A stretch of DNA of 64,000 bases from Gordonia hankookensis. Lineage in GTDB: Bacteria > Actinomycetota > Actinomycetes > Mycobacteriales > Mycobacteriaceae. The position numbers and the translations under genes are program-made. Numbering within the stretch: position 1 is the first letter of the stretch; every line of letters begins with the position of its first letter. The stretch lies in contig NZ_JACWMS010000004.1 of the NCBI RefSeq assembly GCF_014673215.1, forward strand, positions 1 through 64,000, given 5' to 3'. The notes beneath the pieces were generated by a model. It saw only the letters and a program-made list of their open reading frames with translations, searched no databases and was not told where the DNA came from. Shown one piece after another: positions 16,111 through 24,964 of the stretch.

Positions 16111-17568
16111 TCAGGCCTCGAGCGCGATGTATTTGGTGTTGAGGTACTCGGCGATCCCCTCGCTGCCGCCCTCGCTGCCGAGTCCGGACTGCTTCACGCC
16201 GCCGAAAGGTGCGGCTGCATCAGAGATGACACCGCGGTTGACGCCGACCATGCCGACCTCGAGGGCGGCGGCGACCCTCATCGCCCGGGCGAGATCGCGG
16301 GTGAAGAAATAGCCTGCGAGCCCGTAGTGCGTGTCGTTTGCCGCGGCGATCGCCTGTTCTTCGGTGTCGAAGCCGGTGATCGCGGCGACGGGACCGAAGA
16401 TCTCCTCGGTGGCGATGGCGGAGTCGGCCGGGATGTCGTCGAGCACCGTTGGCGCATAGAAGAATCCATCCCCGTCGAACGTCTTGCCACCTGTTCGTAC
16501 GGTGGCCCCGGCAGCGACCGCGTCGTCGACGAGTGTGGCGATCCGGTCGCGCTGGCGACGGTTGATGATCGGTCCGAGGTCGACGTCGTCCTGCCACCCG
16601 GCACCGACGCGCAGCGCGCCGATCCGCTCGGCGAGCGCCGAGGTGAAGCGCGCGCGGACGGAGTTGTGGACGAGGAAGCGGTTGGCAGCCGTACAGGCCT
16701 CTCCGCCGTTGCGCATCTTCGCCGCGAGGGCACCGTCGACCGCGGCGTCGAGGTCCGCGTCGTCGAAGACGATGAACGGCGCGTTGCCGCCCAGCTCCAT
16801 CGACGTCCGCAACACCTGGTCGGCGGCCTGCCCGAGCAATGCACGGCCGACCTGGGTTGACCCGGTGAACGAGATCTTGCGCAGCCGCGGGTCCGACATC
16901 AGTGCGCCGACCACGCCGACCGCGTCGGTGGTCGGCAGCACGGACAGCACACCGTCGGGAAGGCCGGCCTCTGTGAGGATCCGGGCGAGCAACAGCATCG
17001 TGAGGGGAGTGTCCTCGGCAGGCTTGACGATCATCGTGCAGCCCGCGGCGAGTGCAGGCCCGATCTTGCGGGTGCCCATCGCGAGGGGGAAGTTCCACGG
17101 CGTGACCGCCAGGCACGGGCCGACGGGCTCCCGCGTCACGAGGATCCGCCCGTTGCCCGCGGGTGCGTCCGCCGTGCGCCCGCCGATGCGCACCGCCTCC
17201 TCGGAGAACCAGCGGAGGAACTCGGCACCGTAGGCCACCTCGCCGCGGGCCTCGGCGAGCGGTTTGCCCATCTCGAGCGTCATCAGCAGAGCGAGGTCGT
17301 CGGTACGGGCGATGACGAGTTCCCATGCGCGCCGCAGGATCTCCGACCGTTGCCGCGCGGGTGTGGCCGCCCAGTCGTCCTGCACGGCCACGGCGGAGTC
17401 GAGTGCCGCGCGCGCGTCGTCGACCCGTGCGTCGGCGACCCGGGTCAGCAACGTGCCGGTCGCCGGGTTGATGACGTCGAACTCCGCGGCACCACGTGCG
17501 TCGGCGCGGCCGCCGTTGACCCAGAGGCCGGCCGGCACGCCTTCGGGCAGGTCGGGGAGGTGGGACAT
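16111..17568 (-). CDS. gabD: NAD(P)-dependent aldehyde dehydrogenase, succinate-semialdehyde type
   Basis: The 485-residue enzyme belongs to the aldehyde dehydrogenase family. Asn159 lies in TPWNFP, the cofactor region is FTGSTQVG (234-241), Glu258 is in MELGGNAPFIVF and the nucleophile Cys292 is in GGEACTAANR. The ELGGNAPFIVFDDADLD segment is typical of GabD, which oxidises succinate semialdehyde to succinate. The start at 17568 has a strong GAGGAG site 7 nt upstream; a frame extending to 17610 adds 14 residues without one. It lies 41 bp after gabT. It is the only aldehyde dehydrogenase in this operon, so it may also oxidise 4-aminobutanal to GABA. Confidence 0.9.
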   Translation of the reverse strand: MSHLPDLPEGVPAGLWVNGGRADARGAAEFDVINPATGTLLTRVADARVDDARAALDSAVAVQDDWAATPARQRSEILRRAWELVIARTDDLALLMTLEMGKPLAEARGEVAYGAEFLRWFSEEAVRIGGRTADAPAGNGRILVTREPVGPCLAVTPWNFPLAMGTRKIGPALAAGCTMIVKPAEDTPLTMLLLARILTEAGLPDGVLSVLPTTDAVGVVGALMSDPRLRKISFTGSTQVGRALLGQAADQVLRTSMELGGNAPFIVFDDADLDAAVDGALAAKMRNGGEACTAANRFLVHNSVRARFTSALAERIGALRVGAGWQDDVDLGPIINRRQRDRIATLVDDAVAAGATVRTGGKTFDGDGFFYAPTVLDDIPADSAIATEEIFGPVAAITGFDTEEQAIAAANDTHYGLAGYFFTRDLARAMRVAAALEVGMVGVNRGVISDAAAPFGGVKQSGLGSEGGSEGIAEYLNTKYIALEA

Positions 17569-17609
17569 GCTCGAACTCCTCGGTCGGGGTGGTCGGATCT
17601 CGGTGGGCA

Positions 17610-18956
17610 TCAGTTGTCCGCGGCGGTGCGGATCGCTTGCGCGAGGACATCGAGTCCGTCGGCCAGCAGGTCGTCATCGATGACCAGCGGCGGCAACAGG
17701 CGGATGACGTTGCCGTGGGTACCGCAGGTCAAGATGACGACCCCGTCGTCGAGGCACTGGGCGGCGATGCGCTTGGCCAGGTCTGCGTCGGGATCGGTGG
17801 AGCCGGGGCGCACCAATTCGATGGCGATCATGGCGCCACGCCCGCGCACGTCGCCGATGACATCGACCTCCGCCGCCAACGCACGCAACCGCCGCGTCGC
17901 GGTGTCACCGATGGCGCGAGCCCTGGCCGGCAGATCATGCGTGCGCATCGTGTCCAGCGCCGCGAGCGCCGCTGCGCAGGCGACCGGGTTGCCGCCGTAC
18001 GTGCCGCCCAGGCCGCCGGCGTGCACTTTGTCGAGGAGGTCACTTCGCCCGGTGATGGCTGCCAGGGGCATCCCGCCGGCGATCCCCTTGGCCATCGTGA
18101 TGATGTCGGGTACGACGTTCTCGTCATCGCAGGCGAACCATGAGCCCGTGCGGGCGAATCCCGTCTGCACCTCGTCGGCGATGAACACGACGCCGTGCTC
18201 GCGCGCCCAGGCCGCGAGGGTAGGGAGGAAACCGGGGGCGGGCACGATGAACCCACCCTCTCCCTGGATCGGCTCGATGATGACCGCCGCGAGCGCGTCG
18301 GCGCCGATCTGCTTCTCGATCTGCGAGATCGTGCGGCGCGCAGCCTGCTCGCCGGTCAAGCCCTCGGCGTCGCGGTAGGGGTAGCTCATCGGCATGCGGT
18401 AGATCTCGGGTGCGAACGGCCCGAAATTGTGCTTGTACGGCAGGGTTTTGGCGGTCAGGGCCATCGTGAGGTTGGTGCGACCGTGGTAGGCGTGGTCGAA
18501 GGCGACCACGGCGTTGCGTCCTGTTGCGAGGCGAGCGACCTTGATCGCGTTCTCCACTGCCTCGGCCCCGGAGTTGAACAGCACGGTCCGCTTCTCGTGG
18601 TCCCCGGGGGTGAGCTCGGCGAGCTCCTCGGCGACGCGGATGTAACCCTCGTAGGGCGTGACCATGAAGCACGTGTGGGTGAAGTGTCCTGCTTGCTCTC
18701 GGACGGCTTCGACGACACCGGGGTCGGAAGCGCCGACGCTGGTGACCGCGATGCCCGAGCCGAGGTCGATCAACGAGTTGCCGTCGACATCGACGATCAC
18801 GCCGCCGTCCGCATCGGCTGCGTACACCGGCACCGACGATCCGACGCCTGCGGGAACGGCCTGTCGCCGCCGTGCGGTGAGCTCTGCCGATCTCGGGCCC
18901 GGCAAGGGGGTGATCAGGTGACGCTTCTGCGCGAGGCGGTAAGTGATGGCGGTCAT
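17610..18956 (-). CDS. gabT: 4-aminobutyrate aminotransferase
   Basis: GabT moves the amino group of GABA to 2-oxoglutarate, giving succinate semialdehyde and glutamate. The 448-residue class-III aminotransferase shows FNSGAEAVENAIK (127-139), the PLP-stacking DHAYHGRT, the Asp of IADEVQTGF (259-267) and the PLP lysine Lys290 in MAKGIAGGMP. The ATG at 18956 follows GGGGAG; an upstream extension to 19049 has no support. It lies 135 bp after the universal-stress gene and 41 bp before gabD. Confidence 0.94.
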   Translation of the reverse strand: MTAITYRLAQKRHLITPLPGPRSAELTARRRQAVPAGVGSSVPVYAADADGGVIVDVDGNSLIDLGSGIAVTSVGASDPGVVEAVREQAGHFTHTCFMVTPYEGYIRVAEELAELTPGDHEKRTVLFNSGAEAVENAIKVARLATGRNAVVAFDHAYHGRTNLTMALTAKTLPYKHNFGPFAPEIYRMPMSYPYRDAEGLTGEQAARRTISQIEKQIGADALAAVIIEPIQGEGGFIVPAPGFLPTLAAWAREHGVVFIADEVQTGFARTGSWFACDDENVVPDIITMAKGIAGGMPLAAITGRSDLLDKVHAGGLGGTYGGNPVACAAALAALDTMRTHDLPARARAIGDTATRRLRALAAEVDVIGDVRGRGAMIAIELVRPGSTDPDADLAKRIAAQCLDDGVVILTCGTHGNVIRLLPPLVIDDDLLADGLDVLAQAIRTAADN

Positions 18957-19091
18957 GGTTTCTCCCCACATGTTGTCTGCATCGCTGCAATGAGTGTTTC
19001 GTCTGGACAGGTCGCGCGACAGCTCCATTTCGGCGAAGCCTGCCGCCACTGGATCGACATTTCGTCGTATTGACAGATGTCGGATGTGCGG

Positions 19092-19940
19092 TCAGTCGTC
19101 GTGTCGTGGGACGACGACCATGGGCACGGCGAGGACGCGCAGCATCTTGGCGGCGGTCGAACCGAGGAACAGTCGACGCGGCTGGGCCAACCGACTCGAC
19201 CCGACCATGATCAGGTCGCCATCGCGCCAGTCGAGCGAATCGACCGCACTCTCGACCGATGTGCCCTCCGCGACGCAGGCGGTCACCGACGTTGCCGGGG
19301 GAAGTGCAGCGACCGCCTTGTCGAGCGTCTCCTCTGCGTGCGCGGTCGCCCGGCGGAGCCGGGAGGCGTCGCCGGACTTGTCGAGTCCGACCAGGGAGAC
19401 CAATCGCAACGGCAGAGAGCCCTCGGCGCTGACGCGGACCGCGGCGTCGAGGAGTTCGGTGGAACCGGGCAGAGTGCCGATGGCGCAGGTGATCTCGCGC
19501 ACCCGGTCTGCGGTGGAATGGCGTGCTCCGCGAGGGGCCAGCACCACCGGCACCGACGACGCATGCAGGAGCTCGTTGACAACCGAACCCAGAGAATGGC
19601 TGCCTGCCATTCCGCCGCCCGATCCACCGACCACCAGTGCGGCCGCGCCGAGCCGTTCGGTCTCGTCGAGCAGGCCTTGAGCCGCCGAATCATGGAGAAC
19701 GACGTGTGTGGTGACCGCGACGTCGGTCGGTACCAGGTCGACTGCCTCGGTCAGCCACTGTTCCGACTGCTCGACGAGTACCTCGTCGTAGTTGGCTGCG
19801 GGCAGCAGGGGAGCGGTGCGGTCGCGTGGCACCACCATGCAGACGTCGAGGCGAGCGCCCAGGGTGCGGGCCAGTCGGACCCCCACCGAGATGGCATCGG
19901 CGCCACCGGTGGTGGCGAGGTAGGCGACGAGCAACCGCAT
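19092..19940 (-). CDS. tandem-domain universal stress protein, first gene of the putrescine operon
   Basis: The 282-residue protein has two Usp domains with ATP loops GGSGGGMAGSHSLGS and GSSRLAQPRRLFLGST. It is a clear paralogue of the protein encoded at 2668-3540, with the same N-terminal pattern MRLLVAYLATTGG. The ATG at 19940 has GGAG 7 nt upstream. It is the first gene after the region shared with the PucR-type regulator and is followed by gabT. Its role is unknown; a link to transport or energy control is inferred from its repeated pairing with an APC permease. Confidence 0.9.
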   Translation of the reverse strand: MRLLVAYLATTGGADAISVGVRLARTLGARLDVCMVVPRDRTAPLLPAANYDEVLVEQSEQWLTEAVDLVPTDVAVTTHVVLHDSAAQGLLDETERLGAAALVVGGSGGGMAGSHSLGSVVNELLHASSVPVVLAPRGARHSTADRVREITCAIGTLPGSTELLDAAVRVSAEGSLPLRLVSLVGLDKSGDASRLRRATAHAEETLDKAVAALPPATSVTACVAEGTSVESAVDSLDWRDGDLIMVGSSRLAQPRRLFLGSTAAKMLRVLAVPMVVVPRHDD

Positions 19941-20013
19941 GTCGAATCTCCATCCGTCCGAAGTGCCCGGCACCGATGCGGGCAAGAGTCGGCAGCTTGC
20001 CTGCCGCGTCTCA

Positions 20014-20031
20014 CTGTGCTCTTCTGCACAG
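20014..20031. promoter_or_regulatory. palindrome CTGTGC-N6-GCACAG in the usp/pucR intergenic region
   Basis: A perfect 6+6 inverted repeat with a 6-bp spacer lies near the middle of the 149-bp divergent region. It is followed directly by a second small palindrome (GGCGC-GCAT-GCGCC, 20033-20046). The position suits a site that controls the putrescine operon. Confidence 0.5.
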
Positions 20032-20056
20032 AGGCGCGCATGCGCCGAAACGTCGG

Positions 20057-20073
20057 AGATCGACGGTCGATCT
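20057..20073. promoter_or_regulatory. palindrome AGATCGA-CGG-TCGATCT before the PucR-type regulator
   Basis: Perfect 7-bp arms flank a 3-bp centre and end 16 bp before the regulator start. The position suggests autoregulation or control of both divergent promoters. Confidence 0.5.
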
Positions 20074-20089
20074 TCGACAGAATGGAGTG

Positions 20090-21613
20090 ATGACTGTGGG
20101 AGTGCCGGTGCGCTGGCTGCTCGGCCGCCGTGAACTCGGGCTGCAGCGGATCGCCGGTGGCGCAGGCGACGACGCCGAGATCACCTTTGTGGTGACCTCG
20201 GAACTTCAGCGACCCGGTGAATGGTTGTCCGGCGGAGAAGCGGTGCTGACCACGGGGATCGCGCTACCACCTGACCCCGATGATCGGCGGCGATATGTCG
20301 CCGAGCTCGCCGAATGTGGTGCGGCAGCATTGGGATTCGGACTCGGACTGAAACACGACGACGTGCCCGCCGAATTGATCGAAGCGTCCGACGAGCACAA
20401 CCTGACACTCTTTGCGGTACCGCTGCCCACACCATTCGTCGCCGTCGCCAAGACCGTCACCGATCGGCTCGCCGAACTGCAGTACGAGGCGGTGCTCCTG
20501 GCATCCCGCGCGCAGCCTCGGATGACGAGGGCAGCCGTCAGCGGCGGCGCGTCTGCACTGATCAAGGAATTGTCGGTGGCGTGCGCGGGGGCGGTGGTGC
20601 TGCTCGACACTCAGATCAGGGTCGTGGACACCTATCCGGCAGACCTCGCGGACGATGTCGTGGGTTCCGTGATCGATCTCGTGACGCGGGATGCGTCGAG
20701 TGCGGTGAGCAGCGTGTCGGCGGGGCCGTTCGGGATGGTTGTCACACAGTCGATCCGGGTCGACAAACGTGGCCACGGTCATCTCGGGGTGGTCTTCGCC
20801 CACGAGCCACGGCCGACCGATCAGGTCCTGATCGGCCACGCGAACTCCCTGCTGGCCCTCGATTTCGAGAAACCGCGCCGACTTCACGTCCAGCAGAACC
20901 GGATCCACTCCGCAGCGTTGCGGATCCTGTTGTCGGGGGAGGCCGACCTCGGGATGGCCCGCGACGTGGTGATCGCTGCGGGTGATCAGCGAGACGAGAT
21001 CCGCGTGCTCACCGTTCTGGATCTGCCATCTGCTTCCGGCGCGATCGTGCGGATCGTCGACGATGCGCTGGCCGCCGCAACCCGACCTGTCTTCCTCGTC
21101 GAGGACGACGACAGGCTACTGGTCCTGCTGCGCGGCAGTGACACGGTGGAGTTCGCCGATCGCCTGTTCGAGGGAGTGAGCCCGCCGCAGCGCAGGGGGC
21201 TTCGGATCGGGCTCAGCGCGGCACATCGCGTCGATGATCTCGCCATCGCCGTCGAACAATCCCGGATGGCCGCTGCGTCTGCGGAACGTCGCGGCCGCTG
21301 CGAGGAATCCACCGCGCTGGCGGGCCGGGCATTGCTGTCGTTCCCGGAATCGCGACGAGTCCTCGACGGACTGGCCGAGATCCTGGTGGCTCCGGTCGTC
21401 GACCATGATGCCCGCAACGGCACCGAACTCCTGGCCTCGGTCCGCGCCTACCTCGAGGCGAACGGCCAGTGGGAGGCCGCGGCCGCCTCCCTGGGCGTGC
21501 ATCGGCACACGCTGCGCGGCCGGATCGCACGAGCCGAGGAGATCCTCGGCTGCGACCTCTCGATCGCCAGGGTGCGGGCCGAACTCCTGCTCGCGATCAT
21601 CGCCCGCAGCTAG
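20090..21613 (+). CDS. PucR-family transcriptional regulator
   Basis: The product of 507 residues has an N-terminal PucR domain (about 1-130, with EWLSGGEAVLTTGIALP). A central degenerate GGDEF-like region follows, and a C-terminal HTH_30 (YLEANGQWEAAAASLGVHRH...TLRGRIARAEEILG) closes the protein. Relatives control purine, GABA or polyamine catabolism. It is divergent from the usp-gabT-gabD-permease-aguB-aguA-puo operon and is the obvious candidate activator. The ATG at 20090 is only 2 nt after GGAG; the GTG at 20096 has 8-nt spacing and may be the true start. Its 3' end overlaps that of gdh by 4 bp. Confidence 0.88.
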   Translation: MTVGVPVRWLLGRRELGLQRIAGGAGDDAEITFVVTSELQRPGEWLSGGEAVLTTGIALPPDPDDRRRYVAELAECGAAALGFGLGLKHDDVPAELIEASDEHNLTLFAVPLPTPFVAVAKTVTDRLAELQYEAVLLASRAQPRMTRAAVSGGASALIKELSVACAGAVVLLDTQIRVVDTYPADLADDVVGSVIDLVTRDASSAVSSVSAGPFGMVVTQSIRVDKRGHGHLGVVFAHEPRPTDQVLIGHANSLLALDFEKPRRLHVQQNRIHSAALRILLSGEADLGMARDVVIAAGDQRDEIRVLTVLDLPSASGAIVRIVDDALAAATRPVFLVEDDDRLLVLLRGSDTVEFADRLFEGVSPPQRRGLRIGLSAAHRVDDLAIAVEQSRMAAASAERRGRCEESTALAGRALLSFPESRRVLDGLAEILVAPVVDHDARNGTELLASVRAYLEANGQWEAAAASLGVHRHTLRGRIARAEEILGCDLSIARVRAELLLAIIARS

Positions 21614-24600
21614 GCGCGCGCGATCAGCAGCCGTACCTCGTCGACGGCCACGAGGGCGCGGGTGCCGGTGATCGGTCCGTCGCGATGCAGTCGCGCAAGG
21701 GTGTCCGCCAGTCGGGCCACCGTGACCGGATGTCGGCGGGCCCACCCACCGACCACATCGGTCATCGGTTGATCGGCCGGTGCACCTGCCAGGAGCAGTC
21801 GCACCAGCGTGTGGCGGTGTTCGGCGAGCTGATCGGTCACGATGGCCGACGCGATCGCGTCCCAGTGGTCCTGGGCGGGCCCCTCCGACAGCGACCGATC
21901 AGACAGCGACCGATCAGACAGCGAGTGCGCGAGGCGGTCGAGTTCGAAGCTTTCACCGACGCAGCGCCATGCCTGCGCCACCCGTGCCACCGGGACGGCC
22001 GAGCGAATGGCCTCGTCGGCGATCGCCAACGATTGGCCCAGCAGGTCGACGGTGCTGCGGTCGTCGGCCGCGTCGCCGGTCAGCGGCGGTAACCCGGATC
22101 GCAGTTCGCCGACGGTCGGTGCCAGTCGGGCGATCTCGTCGGCGAGTGCGTGCCCGGCAGGCATCCCGTCGACTCCCGCGGTCTGTGCGGTGCGTTGTCG
22201 AAGGACCCAACCGGTGGCCTCCTCGATCACCGACTGGAGGGCCGTGAGCATGGACATCCGGACGTCGGGGGCCAGATCGTCGCGATCGATGACCTCGCGC
22301 CACAACGCGGATACGTCGAGTGTTTCCGCCACCAGCACATAGGCGCGCACGATGTCGGGCGTGTGCACGCCGAACCGCTCTTCGGCCCGGAAGACGAAAC
22401 CCGGCCCGACATGGTCGATGAGGTCGTTGGCCACGCTCACTGCCACGATCTCACGCGCGAGCCGGTGGCCGGCCAGATCGCCTTGGAGAATTGCCCGGAT
22501 GGCGGCGGGGAAGTAGCCGGCCAGTACGCCCGCCATCGCGGGATCGTCGGGTAACGAGGAGGCCAGCAGATCATCGCGCACCAGGTTCTTCGACATCGCC
22601 AGCAATACCGCGATCTCCGGGCGGACCAGTCCGCCACCATCACGTATGCGGGCGGCGAGTTGGCCTGCGGTGGGCAGGACCTCGGCGGTGCGATCGATCC
22701 CGACCGTCTCCTCGAGGTTGTCGATGAGCCGTGCGTGGCGGCCGAGCAGGAAGGATGAACTGTTCTCTGCCAACGACAGCGCGAGGGTCTGACGGTCGCA
22801 GTCGGCGAGCACGGCCGCGGCGACCTCGTCGGTGACCCCGGCCAGTACCGCATCGCGATCGGCCGGCTTCACGGAGCCGCTGCGGACGGCGTCCTCGAGC
22901 GCGATCTTGAGGTTCACCTCCCGGTCCGAGGTGGCCACACCGGCGGCGTTGTCGATGAAGTCGCCGTTGATCCGACCGCCCGCCAGCGCATACTCCACCC
23001 GTGCACGCGCCGTGAGCCCCAGGTTGCCGCCCTCACCGATCACGCGGGTGCGCAATGTGTCCGCATCCACACGCAGCGCATCGTTTGCGGTGTCGGTTGC
23101 CTGGGCGTGTGACTCCGTCGACGCCTTGACATAGGTTCCGACGCCGCCGTTGAAGAGCAGGTCGACACGTGCCCGCAAGATGGCGGCGATCAGTTCGTGT
23201 GGTGACAATTCGTCGGCCTCGACGTCGAGGGCGCGTCGTGCCGGGTCGGAGAGCGGGATCGATTTCGCGGCCCGCGACCAGACCCCACCGCCCGGCGAGA
23301 TGCGGGTGCGGTCGTAGTCGTCCCAGGTGCTCGTCGGGAGGTGGAACAGGCGTTGCCGTTCGAAGTACGACGACGTGGCGTCGGGCGTCGGGTCGAGGAA
23401 TATGTGCCGATGGTCGAAGGCGGCGATCAGCCTGATGGTGGTCGAGGCGAGCATGCCGTTCCCGAAGACGTCACCGGACATGTCACCGATGCCCGCAGCG
23501 GTGAACTCATCGGTGTCCGCATCGATCCCGATCTCGGACAGGTGTCGTCGGACCGCCACCCAGGTTCCCCGGGCGGTGATGCCCATCTTCTTGTGGTCGT
23601 ACCCGGCCGATCCGCCGGAGGCGAATGCATCGCCGAGCCAGAAGCCACGTCGCACCGCGATCGCGTTGGCGAGATCGGAGAAACGGGCTGTGCCCTTGTC
23701 GGCGGCGACCACCAGGTAGGGGTCTGGGCCGTCGGTCACCACAGTGTCATCGGGGTGGACCACGGTGTTGTCGACGAGGTTGTCGGTGACGTCGAGCATC
23801 GCCGCGACGAACTCGGCGTAGGCACTGCGCACTCGGTCGGGGCTCGGATCGGTGCCGCCGCGAACCACGAAGGCGCCCTTCGCGCCGACCGGCACGATGA
23901 GCGAGTTCTTGACGATCTGCGTGCGCAGCAGGCCGAGCACCTCGGTCCGGAAGTCACTCGGCCGCTCCGAATGCCGCAGTCCGCCCCGAGCGATGGTCCC
24001 ACCCCGGACGTGACTGCCCTCCACCGTCGCCGAGTGGACGAAGAGTTCGCGGTGAGGGATGACCCCGCCGGACAATTCCACTTGTGCGGGATCGAGTTTG
24101 AGGACCAACGCCCGTGTACAGGGAACGCCGGGCCGAAAATAGTTGGTCCGCAGCGTCGCCCGGACCACGGACCGCAGGGCGCGGAACAGGCGATCCTCGT
24201 CGAGGGTCGTCGCCATGGCGATCGAGCTGTCGAGTCGGCGCTCGGCGTCGTCGATCACCTGTTCCCGGTCGTCACGTCCCGGTTCCAGGCGTGCCCTGAA
24301 CAGGTCGACGAGTTCGCTTGTCACGCAGGGATGGTCGGTGAGCATGTCCACCACGGCGTCGGCCCCCACCGCCAGGCCGCACTGGGCCGTGTACCGCGAC
24401 AGCGCCCGGATCAGCACGACCTCGGGCATGCGCAGCCCGACGGATGTGACCAGACGGAGGAAGCCGTCGACCTCCACGCGATCGGAGCGCAGCATGGCGA
24501 ACACCTCGGCGATCCGGCTGCCTGTCTCGGCATCCCAGACACCGTTGACGGGCGGGGCCAGCAAGAGACGGTGCGTCGGTGCGGCGTCGTCGGACTCCTC

Positions 24601-24786
24601 GAGCTCGTGAGCGACCACGGTGAGGCCGAAGTGCGCGAAGGTCTCGACGAGGCCCGTCATGGTCGGCGAGTCGTTCGGCCAGAAGAGTCGTGCACGCAAC
24701 CGAGTGGCGGTGGCAGGCGCGGGTTCGAAGGCGAGCGATGGCGTGTCGACGTCGGGCGATGAGATCGAGGGCGCGGAGGTGGTCAC
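21610..24786 (-). CDS. gdh: NAD-specific glutamate dehydrogenase, short (about 115 kDa) class
   Basis: The enzyme deaminates glutamate to 2-oxoglutarate and ammonia with NAD. The product has 1058 residues, whereas the large GDH180 class has about 1600. Much of the N-terminal ACT-like regulatory part is missing while the catalytic core is complete, with RGGTIARGGLRHSERPSDF, IVPVGAKGAFV and the later NGVGTYVKAS-type stretch. A 115-kDa class is known in some bacteria. I chose the GTG at 24786 because AAAGGAG lies 7 nt upstream; a longer frame to 24891 has an unlikely arginine-rich extension. It is convergent with the PucR gene and divergent from glutaminase, which makes its substrate. Confidence 0.92.
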   Translation of the reverse strand: MTTSAPSISSPDVDTPSLAFEPAPATATRLRARLFWPNDSPTMTGLVETFAHFGLTVVAHELEESDDAAPTHRLLLAPPVNGVWDAETGSRIAEVFAMLRSDRVEVDGFLRLVTSVGLRMPEVVLIRALSRYTAQCGLAVGADAVVDMLTDHPCVTSELVDLFRARLEPGRDDREQVIDDAERRLDSSIAMATTLDEDRLFRALRSVVRATLRTNYFRPGVPCTRALVLKLDPAQVELSGGVIPHRELFVHSATVEGSHVRGGTIARGGLRHSERPSDFRTEVLGLLRTQIVKNSLIVPVGAKGAFVVRGGTDPSPDRVRSAYAEFVAAMLDVTDNLVDNTVVHPDDTVVTDGPDPYLVVAADKGTARFSDLANAIAVRRGFWLGDAFASGGSAGYDHKKMGITARGTWVAVRRHLSEIGIDADTDEFTAAGIGDMSGDVFGNGMLASTTIRLIAAFDHRHIFLDPTPDATSSYFERQRLFHLPTSTWDDYDRTRISPGGGVWSRAAKSIPLSDPARRALDVEADELSPHELIAAILRARVDLLFNGGVGTYVKASTESHAQATDTANDALRVDADTLRTRVIGEGGNLGLTARARVEYALAGGRINGDFIDNAAGVATSDREVNLKIALEDAVRSGSVKPADRDAVLAGVTDEVAAAVLADCDRQTLALSLAENSSSFLLGRHARLIDNLEETVGIDRTAEVLPTAGQLAARIRDGGGLVRPEIAVLLAMSKNLVRDDLLASSLPDDPAMAGVLAGYFPAAIRAILQGDLAGHRLAREIVAVSVANDLIDHVGPGFVFRAEERFGVHTPDIVRAYVLVAETLDVSALWREVIDRDDLAPDVRMSMLTALQSVIEEATGWVLRQRTAQTAGVDGMPAGHALADEIARLAPTVGELRSGLPPLTGDAADDRSTVDLLGQSLAIADEAIRSAVPVARVAQAWRCVGESFELDRLAHSLSDRSLSDRSLSEGPAQDHWDAIASAIVTDQLAEHRHTLVRLLLAGAPADQPMTDVVGGWARRHPVTVARLADTLARLHRDGPITGTRALVAVDEVRLLIARA

Positions 24787-24952
24787 CGGAGGACTCCTTT
24801 GTCGTCGGCGGGGATCTCGACCAACTGTGCCGAGCCGGGCGGAGAGCGACCACCGACGAAATGGTGCACGAGCAGCAGGCGGGCTCACCACTTCGGAGGT
24901 TGTCGCGAGTGTGGCGCGCGGCCGACTGATGCCCCGTCCACCGTTTCTGGCC

Positions 24953-24958
24953 TACATT
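24953..24958 (+). promoter_or_regulatory. -10 box for a leaderless glsA transcript
   Basis: TACATT lies 6 nt before the GTG at 24965. That spacing puts the transcript start at or next to the start codon. No ribosome site is visible, which supports GTG over the upstream ATG at 24929. Confidence 0.6.
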
Positions 24959-24964
24959 CGCAGT

